Source: Corynebacterium humireducens NBRC 106098 = DSM 45392 (GTDB lineage: Bacteria > Actinomycetota > Actinomycetes > Mycobacteriales > Mycobacteriaceae). From it: a stretch of DNA of 64,000 nucleotides. Shown in pieces: positions 62,147-64,000 of this stretch. Positions within the stretch are counted from its first letter, which is position 1; each line of letters begins with the position of its first letter. The stretch lies in the NCBI RefSeq assembly GCF_000819445.1, contig NZ_CP005286.1:1302001-1366000 (forward strand). The letters are read 5' to 3'. The translations under genes and the position numbers were made by a program. The notes under the pieces are model-generated. The model saw nothing but the letters and a program-made list of their open reading frames with translations. It did not search any database and had not been told where the DNA came from.

Positions 62147-63229
62147 ATGGCTGATGAACTGAACTTCGACGCCCTCCTCGTCCTCTCCTTCGGTGGTCCC
62201 GAAGGTGACGAGGAGGTCGTCCCCTTTCTGGAGAACGTCACCCGTGGCCGCGGCATCCCGCGTGAGCGTCTGGAGAAGGTCGGTGAGCACTACTTCCACT
62301 TCGGCGGCGTGAGCCCGCTCAACCGCCTCAACCGGGAGATCATCGGCAACCTGGAGAAGGAGCTGGCCTCCCGCGGGATGGAGCTGCCGGTCTACTTCGG
62401 CAACCGCAACTGGCACCCCTTCGGTGAGGACACCGCCGAGCAGATGTCCCGCGACGGCGTGCGTCGCGCCCTCGTGTTCGCCACCTCCGCGTGGGGCGGC
62501 TACTCCGCCTGCCTGCAGTACAACGAGGACATCCGCCGGATGATCGCCCACCTCGAGGAGAAGGGGGTGGAGCCGGTCGAGTTCACCAAGCTGCGCCAGT
62601 TCTACGACCACCCGGTGTTCGTCCGTCTCATGGCCGACGCCGTCCGCGAGTCCCTGGACAAGGTCCCGGCGGAGCGTCGCGACGCCACCCGCGTCCTGTT
62701 CACCGCCCACTCCGTGCCCACCGCCGCCGACGAGGCCGCCGGCGGCCCCGAGGACCCGCACCTCTACTCCCGCCAGGTCGCGGAGGCCTCCCGCCTCATC
62801 GCGGAGGCCGCGGGCGTCGACGAGTACGACGTCGTGTGGCAGTCCCGTTCCGGCGACCCGCGCACCCCGTGGCTCGAGCCCGACATCGTCGACCACACCA
62901 CTGACCTCGCGGCCGCGGGCGTCACCGCCGTCGTCGTGTGCCCGGTGGGCTTCATCTCCGATCACATGGAGGTCATCTGGGACCTCGACACCGAGCTCGT
63001 CGAGGCCGCCCGCGACCTCGGCACCGACGGCGTCCACGTCGAGCGCACCCGCACCGCCGGCCCCGAGCAGGAGTTCGCCGGCATGGTCGTCGACATCATC
63101 GGCGAGCTCGTCGAGAACTCCGAGCCCGCCTCACTCGGCACCGTCACCGTCCAGGGCTGCACCGTCAACGGCGCGGCCTGCCGCCCGGGCTGCTGTCAGG
63201 TCAGCCGCCCGAACTCGCGCACCGCGTAG
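62147..63229 (+). CDS. hemH: Coproporphyrin ferrochelatase
   Basis: The 360 residues show [11 protein letters not shown] at the start, the catalytic His in [13 protein letters not shown] and the Glu in [13 protein letters not shown]. The C-terminus has a cysteine cluster ([14 protein letters not shown]), and an earlier Cys is in [11 protein letters not shown]. Actinobacterial enzymes of this type carry a [2Fe-2S] cluster on such cysteines. In this phylum the enzyme inserts iron into coproporphyrin III (CpfC). The 3' end overlaps the convergent gene by 34 bases. Confidence 0.94.
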   Translation: MADELNFDALLVLSFGGPEGDEEVVPFLENVTRGRGIPRERLEKVGEHYFHFGGVSPLNRLNREIIGNLEKELASRGMELPVYFGNRNWHPFGEDTAEQMSRDGVRRALVFATSAWGGYSACLQYNEDIRRMIAHLEEKGVEPVEFTKLRQFYDHPVFVRLMADAVRESLDKVPAERRDATRVLFTAHSVPTAADEAAGGPEDPHLYSRQVAEASRLIAEAAGVDEYDVVWQSRSGDPRTPWLEPDIVDHTTDLAAAGVTAVVVCPVGFISDHMEVIWDLDTELVEAARDLGTDGVHVERTRTAGPEQEFAGMVVDIIGELVENSEPASLGTVTVQGCTVNGAACRPGCCQVSRPNSRTA

Positions 63230-63927
63230 GCCACCCCGGCCATCCGCGCGGCGCGGATGTGCCGCCACAGGCCCAGCAGCTGCGGGTCGATGCGGTGGTC
63301 GTTCATCCGGCGGGTGACCGTCTCGATGATCGCCCCCACCCGGTCGGCCCGCGCGAAGAGCTTCGCCGCCCGCCCCGGCACCGCCGCGGGCAGGCCGGGC
63401 GTGTCGTAGAAGTCGGCGAGGGTGCCCACCGTCAGGCGTGGCGACGCCAGCGCGTCGGTCGTGTACCCCGAGGCCATGACCAGCCGCGCCGCCTCGTTCG
63501 TCGCCTGCGTCAGCAGCTCGTCCGCCTCACCCGGGCTCAGCCACGCCGGGGCCGGCAGCGGCCCCTCCTCGACGAACCACTCCCAGTTCCCCTCCGCGTC
63601 CGGGACGAGGATGTGGTGGGTGAGCGGGGCGGCGTCGGCAAGCACGAGGGCCCCGGCACTGCTTACCGACGCCGCCTCCGCCGCCGCGCTCCCCGCCGGC
63701 AGGGCGGGCGCCTCGCCCGGCCCGGAGAGCACCAGACGCAGGGCCGGCTCCTCCCCGTCGAGGCCGACGCTGCGGCGGATGTCCCCGAGGACGTCGACCA
63801 GGCCGTCCGCCCCGAGATCCGCCAGCGCGTCGATGACGTTGTCCGTCGCCTCGAGCCCGTGGAGCCACGCACCCAGCCAGACGGCGGTGTTCTGCAGCGG
63901 GGACCAGACTTCGGCGCGGATATCCAT
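63196..63927 (-). CDS. Conserved hypothetical protein
   Basis: The 243 residues form an alpha-rich, soluble protein with no motif I recognise ([20 protein letters not shown], later [20 protein letters not shown]). The ATG at 63927 has TAGACT 8 nt before. It overlaps hemH at its 3' end. Function is unknown. Confidence 0.75.
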   Translation of the reverse strand: MDIRAEVWSPLQNTAVWLGAWLHGLEATDNVIDALADLGADGLVDVLGDIRRSVGLDGEEPALRLVLSGPGEAPALPAGSAAAEAASVSSAGALVLADAAPLTHHILVPDAEGNWEWFVEEGPLPAPAWLSPGEADELLTQATNEAARLVMASGYTTDALASPRLTVGTLADFYDTPGLPAAVPGRAAKLFARADRVGAIIETVTRRMNDHRIDPQLLGLWRHIRAARMAGVAYAVREFGRLT

Positions 63928-63935
63928 GGCGGGGG

Positions 63936-63941
63936 AGTCTA
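63936..63941 (-). promoter_or_regulatory. -10 hexamer of the 63927 gene
   Basis: TAGACT on the minus strand, 8 nt before the ATG. Confidence 0.5.
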
Positions 63942-63946
63942 GCCGA

Positions 63947-63952
63947 TACAGT
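63947..63952 (+). promoter_or_regulatory. -10 hexamer of the last gene
   Basis: TACAGT ends 8 nt before the ATG at 63961 and is only 5 bp from the divergent -10. Confidence 0.5.
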
Positions 63953-63960
63953 GGTCGGCC

Positions 63961-64000
63961 ATGAGCTTCCACGATCCCTACGCCGGCGACATCCTCTCCG
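63961..64000 (+). CDS. Start of a gene cut by the window edge (possibly DUF3097)
   Basis: Only 13 residues are visible (MSFHDPYAGDILS). The start resembles that of DUF3097 proteins of actinobacteria, from memory. The leaderless -10 supports a real start codon, but the identity is weakly supported. Confidence 0.4.
   Translation, partial: MSFHDPYAGDILS

Overview
The window is a high-GC actinobacterial chromosome segment, almost certainly from a Corynebacterium. The evidence is SecA2 next to an OdhI/GarA FHA protein and an FtsR-type MerR regulator, a mannosyltransferase of the MptB type beside a SufR-led suf operon, AcnR next to aconitase, and the order acn / Rv1476-like / RipA-like NlpC-P60 / ferrochelatase. 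From memory, most of this follows the gene order of C. glutamicum. No CRISPR array, prophage or rRNA was seen. Two insertion sequences are the main accessory elements.

Layout. 1-5.5 kb: a truncated methyltransferase, divergent from a heterodimeric ABC exporter, an esterase lipoprotein and a lipid kinase. 5.5-8.3 kb: a binding-protein ABC importer closed by a terminator. 8.3-10 kb: an arginase-family enzyme, a thioredoxin-like protein and the remnant of a DUF418 membrane protein. 10.07-11.53 kb: an ISL3-type IS whose transposase carries two single-base insertions. 11.6-18.2 kb: tRNA-Pro(GGG), YchJ, a hydrolase-OsmC fusion, secA2, odhI, ftsR, a DUF151 protein and a second MerR regulator. 18.22-19.63 kb: an intact IS1249-type element with an 8-bp target duplication. 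19.7-27.1 kb: a tightly packed minus-strand cluster headed by gnd (helicase, two CNNM/CBS proteins, glycosylase-like protein, vWA-like protein). 27.2-37.3 kb: thioesterase, saccharopine dehydrogenase-like reductase, CorA, methyltransferase, thiamine salvage (thiM and a thiD-tenA fusion under a TPP riboswitch), an FAD amine oxidoreductase, an HNH protein, quinone oxidoreductase and heme A synthase. 37.3-40.8 kb: an ABC-2 exporter and MptB. 40.9-47.3 kb: sufR-sufB-sufD-sufC-sufS-sufU-sufT. 47.3-55.5 kb: ABC-F protein, L7/L12-like small protein, two GATase paralogues and a P-type cation ATPase. 55.5-64 kb: acnR, acn, an Rv1476-like protein, a RipA-like peptidoglycan hydrolase with a long regulated leader, hemH and two further genes, the last cut by the window edge.

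Themes. Iron-sulfur, heme and TCA functions are concentrated here (suf operon, aconitase, ferrochelatase, CtaA, OdhI). More than twenty genes have a TANNNT hexamer ending 6-8 nt before the start codon, the signature of leaderless transcripts. This fixes many start codons and shows several divergent promoters lying back to back. Regulatory sites recognised by eye are a TPP riboswitch, an AcnR-type operator on the acn promoter, a GlxR/CRP-type site in the ripA-like leader (which may also hold a c-di-AMP riboswitch), and a perfect palindrome in front of sufR. The least explained signal is the 10-mer CTTCTCGACG, which occurs at least 23 times on either strand.
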